Shown piece after piece: positions 1 to 7,965 of a stretch of 64,000 nucleotides of DNA. The notes under the pieces were generated by a model, which worked only from the letters and a program-made list of their open reading frames with translations, was not told the origin of the DNA and searched no databases. The first letter of the stretch is position 1, and the number at the start of each line of letters is the position of its first letter. Source of the stretch: NCEH01 sp002257205 (GTDB taxonomy: Bacteria > Pseudomonadota > Alphaproteobacteria > Rhizobiales > Xanthobacteraceae); the NCBI RefSeq assembly GCF_043195105.1, contig NZ_JBAFWO010000001.1; one strand, given 5' to 3'. The position numbers and the translations under genes were made by a program.

Positions 1-81
1 GAAGCCTGCGCCACCTATGTGGAGGGCCTCGCCGGCCGCATCCGCAAGGGCGAATATACCATCATCGGCCAGCGCCAATAA
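1..81 (+). CDS. 3' end of an unidentified protein (partial)
   Basis: The window opens inside an open frame of 26 codons that ends at TAA (79-81). The visible C-terminus ends in GEYTIIGQRQ. Base composition and codon use match the neighbouring genes. This is too little to assign a family. It is followed at once by the tandem repeat block and converges with the dihydroorotase gene. Confidence 0.5.
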   Translation, partial: EACATYVEGLAGRIRKGEYTIIGQRQ

Positions 82-91
82 GGCGGGGAGC

Positions 92-556
92 CGGGCGCGC
101 GCCCAAGTCCGCAGCGCTTGCCCGGCTAAGCCTCTCCATCGCTCTCCCGCCCCCTCCCCAGCCCTCCCCCGCAAGCGGGAGAGGGGGCGATCTGGCGGGG
201 GCTGGGAGGAGCGCTCCATCCGTAAGCGCGGGGCAAATAGGCGCGGGGACGGGCGCGCGCCCAAGTCCGCAGCGCTTGCCCGGCTAGCCTCCCTATCGCT
301 CTCCCGCCCCCTCCCCAGCCCTCCCCCGCAAGCGGGAGAGGGGGCGATCTGGCGGGGCAGGGAGGAGCGCTCAATCCGTAAGCGCGGGGCAAATAGGCGC
401 GGGGACGGGCGCGCGCCCAAGTCCGTAGCGCGCTTGCCTGGCTAGCCTCCCAATCGCTCTCCCGCCCCCTCCCCAGCCCTCCCCCGCAAGCGGGAGAGGG
501 GGCGATCTGGCGGGGGCTGGGAGGAACGCTCCATCCGCAAGCGCGGGGCGAACCCT
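92..556. repeat. Three tandem copies of a ~157-bp GC-rich repeat
   Basis: A unit of about 157 bp occurs three times. The landmark GGGCGCGCGCCCAAGTCC starts near 94, 251 and 408, and GCTCTCCCGCCCCCTCC starts at 141, 298 and 456. Copies differ at only a few positions. Each carries an internal inverted repeat built from CTCTCCCG and CGGGAGAG around a GCAAG core. A fourth, inverted copy of the hairpin arm (CTCTCCCGCTTGCGGGGGAG, about 555-575) closes the block. It fills the space between two convergent genes, and I see no protein gene in it. Confidence 0.85.
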
Positions 557-616
557 CTCCCGCTTGCGGGGGAGGGCAGGGAGGGGGTCGCGCGCAGGGC
601 GCGGCGTGGCGCGATC

Positions 617-1957
617 TCACCCGCCCGGCTTCAGCGTCTCCAAAAACCGCACCGGCGCGCCGTGGGACGGGGCGATCAGCTCGCCTTCCCACATCACCTT
701 GTTGCCGCGCACGATGGTGCCCACCGGCCAGCCCGTGACCTCCTTGCCGTCATAGGGCGTCCATTGGGCGCGCGAGGCGATCCAGGCATTGGTGATGGTG
801 GCGCGGCGCTTGAGGTCCACCACCGTGAAGTCGGCGTCATAGCCCACCACGATGCGGCCCTTGCAGGCGATGTTGAACAGCCGCGCCGGGCCGGCGCTGG
901 AGAGGTCCACGAACCGCTGCAACGAGAGCTTGCCGTTCGCCACCTGGTCCAGCATCAGCGGCACCAGGGTCTGCACGCCGGTCATGCCCGAGGGGCTTTC
1001 GGGATAGGTCTTGGCCTTCTCCTCCAGCGTGTGGGGCGCATGGTCGGAGCCGAGCACGTCCACCACGCCGTCGGTGACCGCCGCCCAGATGGCATCGCGA
1101 TGGCGCGCGCCGCGCACCGGCGGGTTCATCTGCGCCAGCGTGCCGAGCCGCTCGTAGCAATCGGGCGCGGCGAGCGTCAGGTGATGGGGGGTGACTTCCA
1201 CGGAAGCGACGTCGCGCGCGCCGGCGAGAAATTCCATCTCCTGCGCGGTCGAGACATGCAGCACATGCACCCGCGCGCCCACCTCGCGCGCCAGGTTCAC
1301 GAGGCGCTGGGTGGCGATGAGGGCGGCGACATCGTCGCGCCAGATCGGGTGCGAGGCGGGATTGCCCACCATGCGCATGGAGCGGCGCTCATTCAGGCGC
1401 GGCTCATCCTCGCAATGGAAGGCGGCGCGGCGGCGGATCACTTTGAGGATCTCGCGCACGCCGGCATCATCAGCCACCAGCAGCGAGCCGGTGGAGGAGC
1501 CGATGAACACCTTCACCCCGGCCGCGCCCGGCAGGCGCTCCAGCTCCGGCAGGTCGCGCACATTCTCGTGGGTGCCGCCCACATAGAAGGCGAAATCGCA
1601 ATGCATGCGGTTGGTGGCGCGGGCGATCTTGTCTTCCAGCGCGGCGGCGTCCGTGGTCTGGGGAGTGGTGTTCGGCATCTCGAACACGGCGGTCACCCCG
1701 CCCATCACCGCCGCGCGGGAGCCGGTTTCCAGATCTTCCTTCTGCTCCAGGCCCGGTTCGCGGAAATGCACCTGGGTGTCGATGACGCCCGGCAGAATGG
1801 TGAGGCCGGTGCAATCGATGGTTTCGCCCGCCGCGCGCGGGGAGAGGCGGCCGAGGGCGGCGATGCGGCCGGCGCTGACGCCGACGTCCAGCATCGCTTC
1901 GCCCGCCGGGGTCACGACGCTGCCGCCCTTGAGGATGAAGTCGAAGGTATCCGCCAT
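617..1957 (-). CDS. pyrC: Dihydroorotase, class I-like (PyrC family amidohydrolase)
   Basis: A 446-residue cyclic amidohydrolase of the dihydroorotase family, which interconverts N-carbamoyl-L-aspartate and dihydroorotate in pyrimidine synthesis in the cytoplasm. Visible motifs are the strand after the N-terminal urease-like fold (ILPGVIDTQVHFREPG, about 54-69), the lysine region AGVKVFIG (candidate carbamylated Lys), the HVLHVSTA histidine and the GSDHAPHT metal-binding aspartate motif. Length fits the family. An oddity is that the usual D-x-H-x-H metal pair reads D-T-Q-V-H, so the first His is Gln. From memory this variant is common in related alphaproteobacteria, and whether it is the main PyrC or a paralogue is open. 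It stands alone, divergent from ygfZ. Confidence 0.85.
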   Translation of the reverse strand: MADTFDFILKGGSVVTPAGEAMLDVGVSAGRIAALGRLSPRAAGETIDCTGLTILPGVIDTQVHFREPGLEQKEDLETGSRAAVMGGVTAVFEMPNTTPQTTDAAALEDKIARATNRMHCDFAFYVGGTHENVRDLPELERLPGAAGVKVFIGSSTGSLLVADDAGVREILKVIRRRAAFHCEDEPRLNERRSMRMVGNPASHPIWRDDVAALIATQRLVNLAREVGARVHVLHVSTAQEMEFLAGARDVASVEVTPHHLTLAAPDCYERLGTLAQMNPPVRGARHRDAIWAAVTDGVVDVLGSDHAPHTLEEKAKTYPESPSGMTGVQTLVPLMLDQVANGKLSLQRFVDLSSAGPARLFNIACKGRIVVGYDADFTVVDLKRRATITNAWIASRAQWTPYDGKEVTGWPVGTIVRGNKVMWEGELIAPSHGAPVRFLETLKPGG

Positions 1958-2068
1958 GTGGGGGCTCGCTCTAATCTGGAGGGGCCGGCTCTAATGTACG
2001 GGGCCGGCCCTTGAGGGGGCTGCTGCGCGGCTTTAAGTATGTCTGTAACATCTGACAAGGACATGGCC

Positions 2069-2920
2069 ATGCCGATTGCCCCTCTCGCCGACCGGTCGGT
2101 GATCCACGTCGGCGGTCCGGACGCCCGCAAGTTCCTCCACAATCTCATCACCTGCAACGTGGCGGGGCTGGAAACCGGCGGCGCGCGCTTCGGCGCGCTT
2201 TTGATGCCGCAAGGCAAGATCATCGCCGATTTCTTCCTCTACGCGCCGGCCGGCGAGCCGGAATTCTTCCTGCTGGACGTGCCGCGCGCGCTGAAGGATG
2301 ACCTGCTCAAGCGCCTGAAAATGTATCTGCTGCGCGCCAAGGTCGAGTTCACGCTGGACGAGGAGCTCGCGGTGGCGGCGCGCTTCGGCGCCGATGCGCC
2401 TGCCGCGCCCGCTTCCGCCCAGGCGTTCCCCGATCCGCGCCTCGCGGCCATGGGCGAGCGTCTGGTGTTGCCGCGCGCCGAGGCCGAGGCGCTGGGCGGG
2501 GACGCCGCCGCCTACCACGCCCACCGCATCGCGCTCGGCATTCCGCAAGGCGGCATGGACTTCGCCTATGGCGACGCCTTCCCCCACGAGGCCGACATGG
2601 ACCAGCTCGGCGGGGTGGATTTCAAGAAGGGCTGCTATGTGGGCCAGGAAGTGGTGAGCCGCATGCAGCATCGCGGCACCGCCCGCACCCGGTCGGTTCA
2701 GGCTTTGTTCGAATTCGCCCCGGAGGAGGGCTCGGAGATTCGCGCCGGCGAGAAGACCGTGGGCCACATCGGCTCCTCCGCCCAAGGCCACGGCATCGCG
2801 CTGGTGCGGCTCGACCGCGCGGCCGATGCCAGCGCCGCCGGCCTGCCGCTGGTGGCGGGCGGGGTCGAGATCATTTTGCGCCGGCCGGATTGGGCGACCT
2901 TCGCGATGGGGGACGCGTGA
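2069..2920 (+). CDS. ygfZ: YgfZ/GcvT-like folate-binding protein
   Basis: Tetrahydrofolate-binding protein of the YgfZ/IBA57 family, which helps maintain or repair certain iron-sulfur enzymes in the cytoplasm. The family signature KGCYVGQE is present at residues 187-194, with its conserved cysteine. ATGs occur at 2039, 2063 and 2069. I chose 2069 because an AAGG at 2057-2060 sits 8 nt before it and the protein then begins MPIAPLADRSVIHVGG, as homologues do (283 aa). The 3' end overlaps the GTG start of tag in a GTGA junction, so the two genes are probably translationally coupled. Confidence 0.9.
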   Translation: MPIAPLADRSVIHVGGPDARKFLHNLITCNVAGLETGGARFGALLMPQGKIIADFFLYAPAGEPEFFLLDVPRALKDDLLKRLKMYLLRAKVEFTLDEELAVAARFGADAPAAPASAQAFPDPRLAAMGERLVLPRAEAEALGGDAAAYHAHRIALGIPQGGMDFAYGDAFPHEADMDQLGGVDFKKGCYVGQEVVSRMQHRGTARTRSVQALFEFAPEEGSEIRAGEKTVGHIGSSAQGHGIALVRLDRAADASAAGLPLVAGGVEIILRRPDWATFAMGDA

Positions 2921-3507
2921 GCCTCCTGACCCCGCACGCCGATGGCAAGTGCCGCTGCCCCTGGTGCGGCACGGATCCGCTCTATGTCGCCTATCACGAC
3001 ACCGAATGGGGCGTGCCCGAGCGCGACGACCGCGCCTTGTTCGAAAAACTGCTGCTGGACGGATTCCAGGCCGGGCTGGCCTGGATCACCATCCTGCGCA
3101 AGCGCGACAATTTCCGCCGCGCCTTCGACGGCTTCGAGCCGGATGTGATCGCCCGCTACGACGCCGTCAAGATCGAAGCGCTGATGAACGATGCCGGCAT
3201 CGTGCGCAACCGCGCCAAGATCGAGGGCGCGGTGCTCTCTGCCCGCGCCTATCTGGACTGGCAGGCGCGCGGGCGTTCCTTCGCCGATCTCATGTGGGGC
3301 GCGGTGGACGGCAAGGTTCAGATGAACCGGCCGAAGACGCTTGCCGACATCCCGGCGCAGACGCCGGCCTCGGTGACGCTTTCCAAGGAATTGAAGGCGC
3401 TCGGCTTCAAATTCGTCGGCCCCACCATCGTCTATGCCGCCATGCAGGCGTGCGGGCTGGTGAACGACCATCTGGTGGACTGCCACCGGGCGGATCTGGG
3501 CGCATAG
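2917..3507 (+). CDS. tag: DNA-3-methyladenine glycosylase I
   Basis: Base-excision repair glycosylase of the Tag family (196 aa), which removes 3-methyladenine from alkylated DNA. The structural zinc ligands of the E. coli enzyme have clear counterparts: Cys14 in KCRCPWCG, His27 in YVAYHDTEWG, and the C-terminal His and Cys of NDHLVDCH. The stretch after it (GFQAGLAWITILRKR) is typical of the helical core. The GTG start at 2917 overlaps the ygfZ stop codon, and the residues before it would not match the family, so GTG is preferred over the upstream TTG. Confidence 0.93.
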   Translation: MSLLTPHADGKCRCPWCGTDPLYVAYHDTEWGVPERDDRALFEKLLLDGFQAGLAWITILRKRDNFRRAFDGFEPDVIARYDAVKIEALMNDAGIVRNRAKIEGAVLSARAYLDWQARGRSFADLMWGAVDGKVQMNRPKTLADIPAQTPASVTLSKELKALGFKFVGPTIVYAAMQACGLVNDHLVDCHRADLGA

Positions 3508-3623
3508 CGGCAGGCGCTTAGGGGAATGCGCGAAGGGGAATGCGCGGAGATAAAGACACGGGTTGTCGCAGAGGCCGACATTTCGGTCGGACCTTCATGC
3601 GGGCGACGTGTGCGAGCGGGTAC

Positions 3624-3637
3624 ACTCACTTGTGAGT
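3624..3637. promoter_or_regulatory. Palindromic candidate operator for the adjacent TetR gene
   Basis: ACTCAC-TT-GTGAGT is a perfect inverted repeat, ending 21 bp before the GTG start of the TetR-family gene. Its position and form suit autoregulation by that protein. This is inferred from position only. Confidence 0.5.
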
Positions 3638-3658
3638 ATACAACCACCGGGAGGTCCC

Positions 3659-4264
3659 GTGTCCCCCACCGAGAGTCCGGCACGCGGCCGCATCCTGGAG
3701 GCCGCCTATACGCAATTCTACACCTACGGCTTCAAGCGCACGGGCATGGAGGCGATCGCCGCCGCCGCAGGGCTCACCAAGCGCACGCTTTATCAGACGT
3801 TCGACAGCAAGGATGCGCTGCTGACGGCCGTGGTGGAATATGCCGCCGCCCTATCCATGCCGCGCATCTCGCGCTGGATCTCGGCCCTGGAGGCGGATCC
3901 GCTGGGCGGCATCGACACGGTCTTTGTGGATCTGGCCCACTGGACCCGCGCGCCGGGCTGGATGGGCTCCGGCTTCACCCGCATCGTCACCGAAATGGCC
4001 GATTTGCCGGACCATCCGGCGAACCGCGTGGCGCGCGCCCACAAGGAAGCCATCGAAGCGCGATTGGCGCAGGCGCTGGGCTCGGCGGCGCTCGCATCCG
4101 AGATTATGATCGTGCTGGAAGGCACGCTCATCCTGTTCCTCATCCGACGCGACCCGGAGCTGATCGCCGCCGGTGCACGCGCCGCCCGCACCCTGGTCAA
4201 GACCGCCCGGCGCGCCAACAATCCCTTATCCCTGGAGAACTTCATTGTTTCACGGAAACAATGA
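3659..4264 (+). CDS. TetR/AcrR family transcriptional regulator
   Basis: A 201-residue regulator with an N-terminal TetR helix-turn-helix: RGRILEAAYTQFYTYGF followed by GMEAIAAAAGLTKRTLYQTF, about residues 10-50. The C-terminal helical ligand domain has no recognised specificity. The start is GTG 3659, preceded by GGGAGG at the right distance; an upstream start would add about 32 poorly conserved residues. A perfect palindrome at 3624-3637 lies just upstream and may be its own operator. It converges with the sulfatase gene. No obvious target gene is adjacent, so the regulon is unknown. Confidence 0.85.
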   Translation: MSPTESPARGRILEAAYTQFYTYGFKRTGMEAIAAAAGLTKRTLYQTFDSKDALLTAVVEYAAALSMPRISRWISALEADPLGGIDTVFVDLAHWTRAPGWMGSGFTRIVTEMADLPDHPANRVARAHKEAIEARLAQALGSAALASEIMIVLEGTLILFLIRRDPELIAAGARAARTLVKTARRANNPLSLENFIVSRKQ

Positions 4265-4267
4265 AGT
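4239..4267. terminator. Hairpin between convergent genes (possible bidirectional terminator)
   Basis: ACTTCATTGTTTC and GAAACAATGAAGT form a perfect 13-bp stem with an ACG loop. It overlaps the TetR stop codon and lies in the gap before the convergent sulfatase gene. There is no strong T-run on the plus side, so termination is plausible but not certain. Confidence 0.45.
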
Positions 4268-4333
4268 GCTATAACCCATTGTGGGATAACAATTTATTGG
4301 CGCGAACCGGTATCCATTTCGCTCGAAAATGCT

Positions 4334-6205
4334 CTACCGCTGATCCGCGCGCGGCAGCACCCATTTGCCATCCTTCAGCGGCAGGAAGCTGCCGTCGTCC
4401 AGGCCCACTTCCTCGGCGATCCGGGCGTTGAGCTTGGCGTTCATCGCCATCACGAGGTCGCGGTTCGCGCCCTGGTGGGCGAGGTTGCGCTTCTCCTCCG
4501 GATCCTCGCGCAGATCGTAGAGTTCGAGGTCGTTGAGCGCGAGCAGGTCTTCATAGGTGGCGGGCGTGTTGAAGGTGAGCGGGGCGAAATAGCGCGAGAA
4601 GCGATAGCGCCCGTCGAACAGGCTGCGGATGGCGCAGCGCTGGGCGAAATCGGGCTCGTATTGCTCCAGCCACGCGCGCTTCTGCGCCCCCGTGGCATCG
4701 GGCGAACGGGTGATCGCCTCCATCCGCGTAATCCATTTCGCATCCTGGAACAGCAGCATGTCGTAGCAGAACAGGGCGCCCGGCCGCAGCGTCTCGGGCG
4801 CGGCTTTCGCCGGGGCCTTGAGCAAGGGGGAGAAATCGCGTCCCGCCAGTCCCTCGCCCGCCGCCTTCAGTTGGTCCGCCGTAAGCCCGGTGAGGGCGAG
4901 CAGGGTCGGCGTGAGGTCGACCTGGGAGGTCACGGCCTGGCAGGAAGCGCCGCCCGGATAGGCGGGATGCACCACGATGAGCGGCAGATGGTTCTGCTCG
5001 CGATAGGTGGAATTGCCCTTGCCGCGCATCTGGTGCGCGCCGCCCAGTTCGCCATGGTCGGCGGTGAAGACGATGATGGTGTTCTCGTCCATGCCGGTCT
5101 GGCGCAGGGCGGTCAGCACCGTGTCCACCTGCCGGTCGCAGTCGCGGATGCAGTTGAAATAATAATCCCGCAGCACCCGCCAGCGCCGGTCCTCGTCCGG
5201 CCACGCGCCCACCAGCGTGTCCTGCACGTCCTGATAGATCAGGTGTGCCGGCGGGCGGCCGGGCGCATCGAAGGGCTGGCTGCGGGTGGAGGGCAGCGGC
5301 GCGTCCCATTTGGCGGCATAAATATCGTCGTCGGGCGGCCGGGCGATGGCCATGGCGGATTTCCTGCCCTGCACGGTCTCACCCGGCATGTCGGAATTCA
5401 CGTACATGACGTCGTGCGGATTGACGAAATTCACCGCCAGATACCAGGGCGTTCCGGACTCTTTCAGCTTGAGCCCCTTGGTGCGCATCCAGCGCTCCAC
5501 GAACGCCGAGGTCGTGGCATCGTAATCATAGCCGCCGAGCGTGGTGTCGGTGATGTCGCCGAACCCGAAGAAATCCTGGAAGCCGTAGCTCTCCATGGTC
5601 TTGCGATATTCGGCCATGGGCGCCTCGTCGGCGTGCTTGGCCTTGTCGAGATTATAGGAGAGATGCCACTTGCCCTGATAGGCGGCGTGGTAGCCGAGCT
5701 GGGCGAGGCGATGGCCGATGGTCTTGATGCTGGTGGCCATGTCCGCCTGCCAGGGCGAGTTCGCATTGTCGAACACGCCGGTGTGGGGAATGTGCAGGCC
5801 GGTATAGATGGTCGAGCGCGCCGGCGAGCACACGCAGGAGGCCGCCTGATGGTTCGCGAACGAAATGCCGTTCGCCTTCAGCCATTCGCGCGCCGGCACC
5901 GGGAACGGCCATTTTTCGAAATAATGCTCCTGGTCCACCAGGATGAAGAGAATGTTGTAGCCCGCCGGCGGGCGCTCGGGCGCCACGCTCACCGCCGGGC
6001 GGGAGGCGGACTTCGCCGGCTGGGCGTTCGCGAGATCGGGCAGGAGATGGGCGCCGAGCAGCGCCGCGCCGCTGCCCACCAGAAGGCGCCGGGCGGGATT
6101 TTGTGGGCGGTTTTCATCGCCCGAAGCCTGCGAGGGGGATGAAGCCTGCGATGGGCATGAAGCCTGCGATGGGGATGTCGGATCCGACGTCTTATCCTCG
6201 GCCAC
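4334..6205 (-). CDS. Exported type I sulfatase (Tat signal)
   Basis: Arylsulfatase-superfamily hydrolase, 623 aa, predicted periplasmic. The formylglycine signature C-S-P-A-R is at residues 126-130 (CSPARSTIYTG). The metal-site strand NILFILVDQEH is at 84-94, and the second metal motif TADHGELGGAH is also present. A twin-arginine signal is visible (ARRLLVGSGAALLGAHLL, about 38-55), preceded by an unusual repeated Ser-Gln-Ala-Ser stretch at 13-28 encoded by short direct repeats. GTG 6205 is chosen because GGGAGG lies 5 nt upstream; the frame extends further but with low-complexity sequence. Substrate (alkyl, choline or carbohydrate sulfate) cannot be told. A separate maturation enzyme would be needed for formylglycine and is not in the window. 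Confidence 0.85.
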   Translation of the reverse strand: MAEDKTSDPTSPSQASCPSQASSPSQASGDENRPQNPARRLLVGSGAALLGAHLLPDLANAQPAKSASRPAVSVAPERPPAGYNILFILVDQEHYFEKWPFPVPAREWLKANGISFANHQAASCVCSPARSTIYTGLHIPHTGVFDNANSPWQADMATSIKTIGHRLAQLGYHAAYQGKWHLSYNLDKAKHADEAPMAEYRKTMESYGFQDFFGFGDITDTTLGGYDYDATTSAFVERWMRTKGLKLKESGTPWYLAVNFVNPHDVMYVNSDMPGETVQGRKSAMAIARPPDDDIYAAKWDAPLPSTRSQPFDAPGRPPAHLIYQDVQDTLVGAWPDEDRRWRVLRDYYFNCIRDCDRQVDTVLTALRQTGMDENTIIVFTADHGELGGAHQMRGKGNSTYREQNHLPLIVVHPAYPGGASCQAVTSQVDLTPTLLALTGLTADQLKAAGEGLAGRDFSPLLKAPAKAAPETLRPGALFCYDMLLFQDAKWITRMEAITRSPDATGAQKRAWLEQYEPDFAQRCAIRSLFDGRYRFSRYFAPLTFNTPATYEDLLALNDLELYDLREDPEEKRNLAHQGANRDLVMAMNAKLNARIAEEVGLDDGSFLPLKDGKWVLPRADQR

Positions 6206-6297
6206 GTGCGCCTCCCGGCTTCCGCCTCGGTTGAGCCGGGCGGAGAATGCCGCACCTTGAGCCGGGCGGGAAGGGGCGAGAAGGGACCGGCGGTCGC

Positions 6298-6759
6298 CTA
6301 TTTTCCGTCGAGGCGTTTGGAGAAGATGATGCGCGGCTCCTCGATATAGCCGCTGGCGGCGTAGAAGGCGCGCACCTGCTCGTTTTCCGGGCGTACCAGC
6401 AGCATCAGCTTGGGCACGCCGCGTGCTTTCAGCCAATCCTCGGCGGTGTGGGCGAGCGCCCGGCCGAGGCCCTGGCGGGTGAGGTCCGGGTCCACGGCGA
6501 GATAATAGATCCAGCCCCGGTGCCCGTCATGGCCCGCCATCACCGAGCCCACCACCGCGCCGGCAGAATCGCGGGCGACGAGAATGGTGGAATGGGGGCC
6601 GCGCCGGGCGAGCGCGATGTCGGCGCGCGGGTCGTTCCAGGGACGCACCAGGCCGGCGCGCTCCCAGAGCGAGACCAGGGCATCCACATCGGCGTCGCGC
6701 ATGTGGCCGATGGGAAGGGCGTGCACGTTCGCGCGGAGCGTCTCTGCGGTATCGGCCAT
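6298..6759 (-). CDS. ypeA: GNAT family acetyltransferase YpeA
   Basis: A 153-residue single-domain GNAT N-acetyltransferase. It closely resembles E. coli YpeA: the N-terminal LWERAGLVRPWNDPRADI stretch, AGHDGHRGWIYYLAVDP, then the acetyl-CoA loop RQGLGRAL and the end FYAASGYIEEPRIIFSKRL. The acceptor substrate is unknown. It starts one base after the stop codon of the upstream Sua5-like gene, so the two are probably co-transcribed and translationally coupled. Confidence 0.88.
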   Translation of the reverse strand: MADTAETLRANVHALPIGHMRDADVDALVSLWERAGLVRPWNDPRADIALARRGPHSTILVARDSAGAVVGSVMAGHDGHRGWIYYLAVDPDLTRQGLGRALAHTAEDWLKARGVPKLMLLVRPENEQVRAFYAASGYIEEPRIIFSKRLDGK

Positions 6760-6760
6760 G

Positions 6761-7801
6761 TCAGTCGTCCTCGAAGGAGAGCGGGCGCGGGGCGGCGGCG
6801 CGGCCGAGCCGGTCGGCGATGGCCTCCCCGAGGCCGTCGCGCGGCAGGGGTACCACGGCGATGCCTTGGACGCGAAGGCTGTCGAGATGGCGCAGCGCCC
6901 CATAGAGCCGGGCGGCGGCTTCCACCAGATCGCCCGAGGGGCTGAGATCGAAGACGGCGACCGCGGACTCCGTGCCCGGCGGGCGCAGGCCGGCGAAGGT
7001 CAAAAGCGCTTCGCCCGGCTTCACCGCGCGCGCGTCGAGCCGCACCGGGGCGTGCGGCGCGTAATGGGAGGCGAGGCGGCCCGGCGCGGACGGCCGATCG
7101 GAATCATCGCCGGCCGCGTCCGGCAAGGCGACGCCGAGCACCGCCGCGATGGCGCCGCGCGAGAGGCCGCCCGGCCGCAGCAAGGCGGGATGGGCGCCGG
7201 TGCAATCGACTATGGTGGATTCCACGCCCACCGTCGTCGGCCCGGCATCGAGGATGGCGTCGATCCGCCCGTCGAGATCGGCCCGCACATGGGCGGCGTC
7301 GGTCGGCGAGACATGGCCGGAGCGGTTGGCGCTCGGCCCCACCACCGGCACGCCCGCCGCGCGCAGCATGGCGAGCGTCGCCGCGTGGGCCGGCACCCGC
7401 AGGGCGATGGTGGACAGGCCGGCGCGGGCGAGATCGCACACCGCCCCGGTGTCGCGATAGGGCACCACCAGCGTCAGCGGTCCCGGCCAGAAGGCGGCGG
7501 CGAGCGCCTGCGCGGCCGGGGAGAACACACCCAGCCGCTCGGCCGCCGCGCCGTCGGGCACATGGGAGATGAGGGGATTGAAGGCGGGGCGGCCCTTGGC
7601 GGCATAGACCTGCGCCACCGCCTGCGCATTGCCGGCGTCCGCCCCGAGGCCATAGACGGTCTCGGTGGGGAAGGCGACCACGCCGCCCGCCCGCAGCAAG
7701 CGCGCCGCCTCCGCCACAGCCTCGCCCGCGCCCGCCGCCTCGCCCGATCCCGTGGCGTCGAGCAGGTGCGTGGATTTCGGGGCGGGTTGGGTGACGATCA
7801 T
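6761..7801 (-). CDS. L-threonylcarbamoyladenylate synthase (Sua5/TsaC family)
   Basis: Cytoplasmic enzyme that makes threonylcarbamoyl-AMP from Thr, bicarbonate and ATP, the first step of t6A37 tRNA modification. The YrdC domain spans about residues 25-215: GGVVAFPTETVYGLGADA, KGRPAFNPLISHV, then the nucleotide-site strand VVGPSANRSGHVSPT and STIVDC. A C-terminal Sua5 extension (about 240-346) makes it the long Sua5 type, not the short TsaC. tsaD, for the second step, is at 41.9-43.0 kb. It lies upstream of and coupled to ypeA, and is divergent from the acyl-CoA dehydrogenase. Confidence 0.92.
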   Translation of the reverse strand: MIVTQPAPKSTHLLDATGSGEAAGAGEAVAEAARLLRAGGVVAFPTETVYGLGADAGNAQAVAQVYAAKGRPAFNPLISHVPDGAAAERLGVFSPAAQALAAAFWPGPLTLVVPYRDTGAVCDLARAGLSTIALRVPAHAATLAMLRAAGVPVVGPSANRSGHVSPTDAAHVRADLDGRIDAILDAGPTTVGVESTIVDCTGAHPALLRPGGLSRGAIAAVLGVALPDAAGDDSDRPSAPGRLASHYAPHAPVRLDARAVKPGEALLTFAGLRPPGTESAVAVFDLSPSGDLVEAAARLYGALRHLDSLRVQGIAVVPLPRDGLGEAIADRLGRAAAPRPLSFEDD

Positions 7802-7965
7802 GACAGCTGCTCCACGGCCCCTACGACGAAAGCGGGTGCGGCCGGGTCTTGACGAAGGATCGCCGAGGCGCCGAATTGGTGCCCAACGTTCGCCGCACGG
7901 CTTAAGGCCGGCTTGTGCAAGCGGTCAAGGCGCATGTGGCGCCGCAACAGGTTTCGGAGGTGATG

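Noticed and set aside
4246..4260. TGTTTCACGGAAACA, parS-like sequence
   Set aside because: It is one base shorter at the centre than parS, so the CACGTG core and one ParB half-site are broken. The symmetry extends to a 13-bp stem at the end of the TetR gene and is better explained as a transcription-end hairpin.
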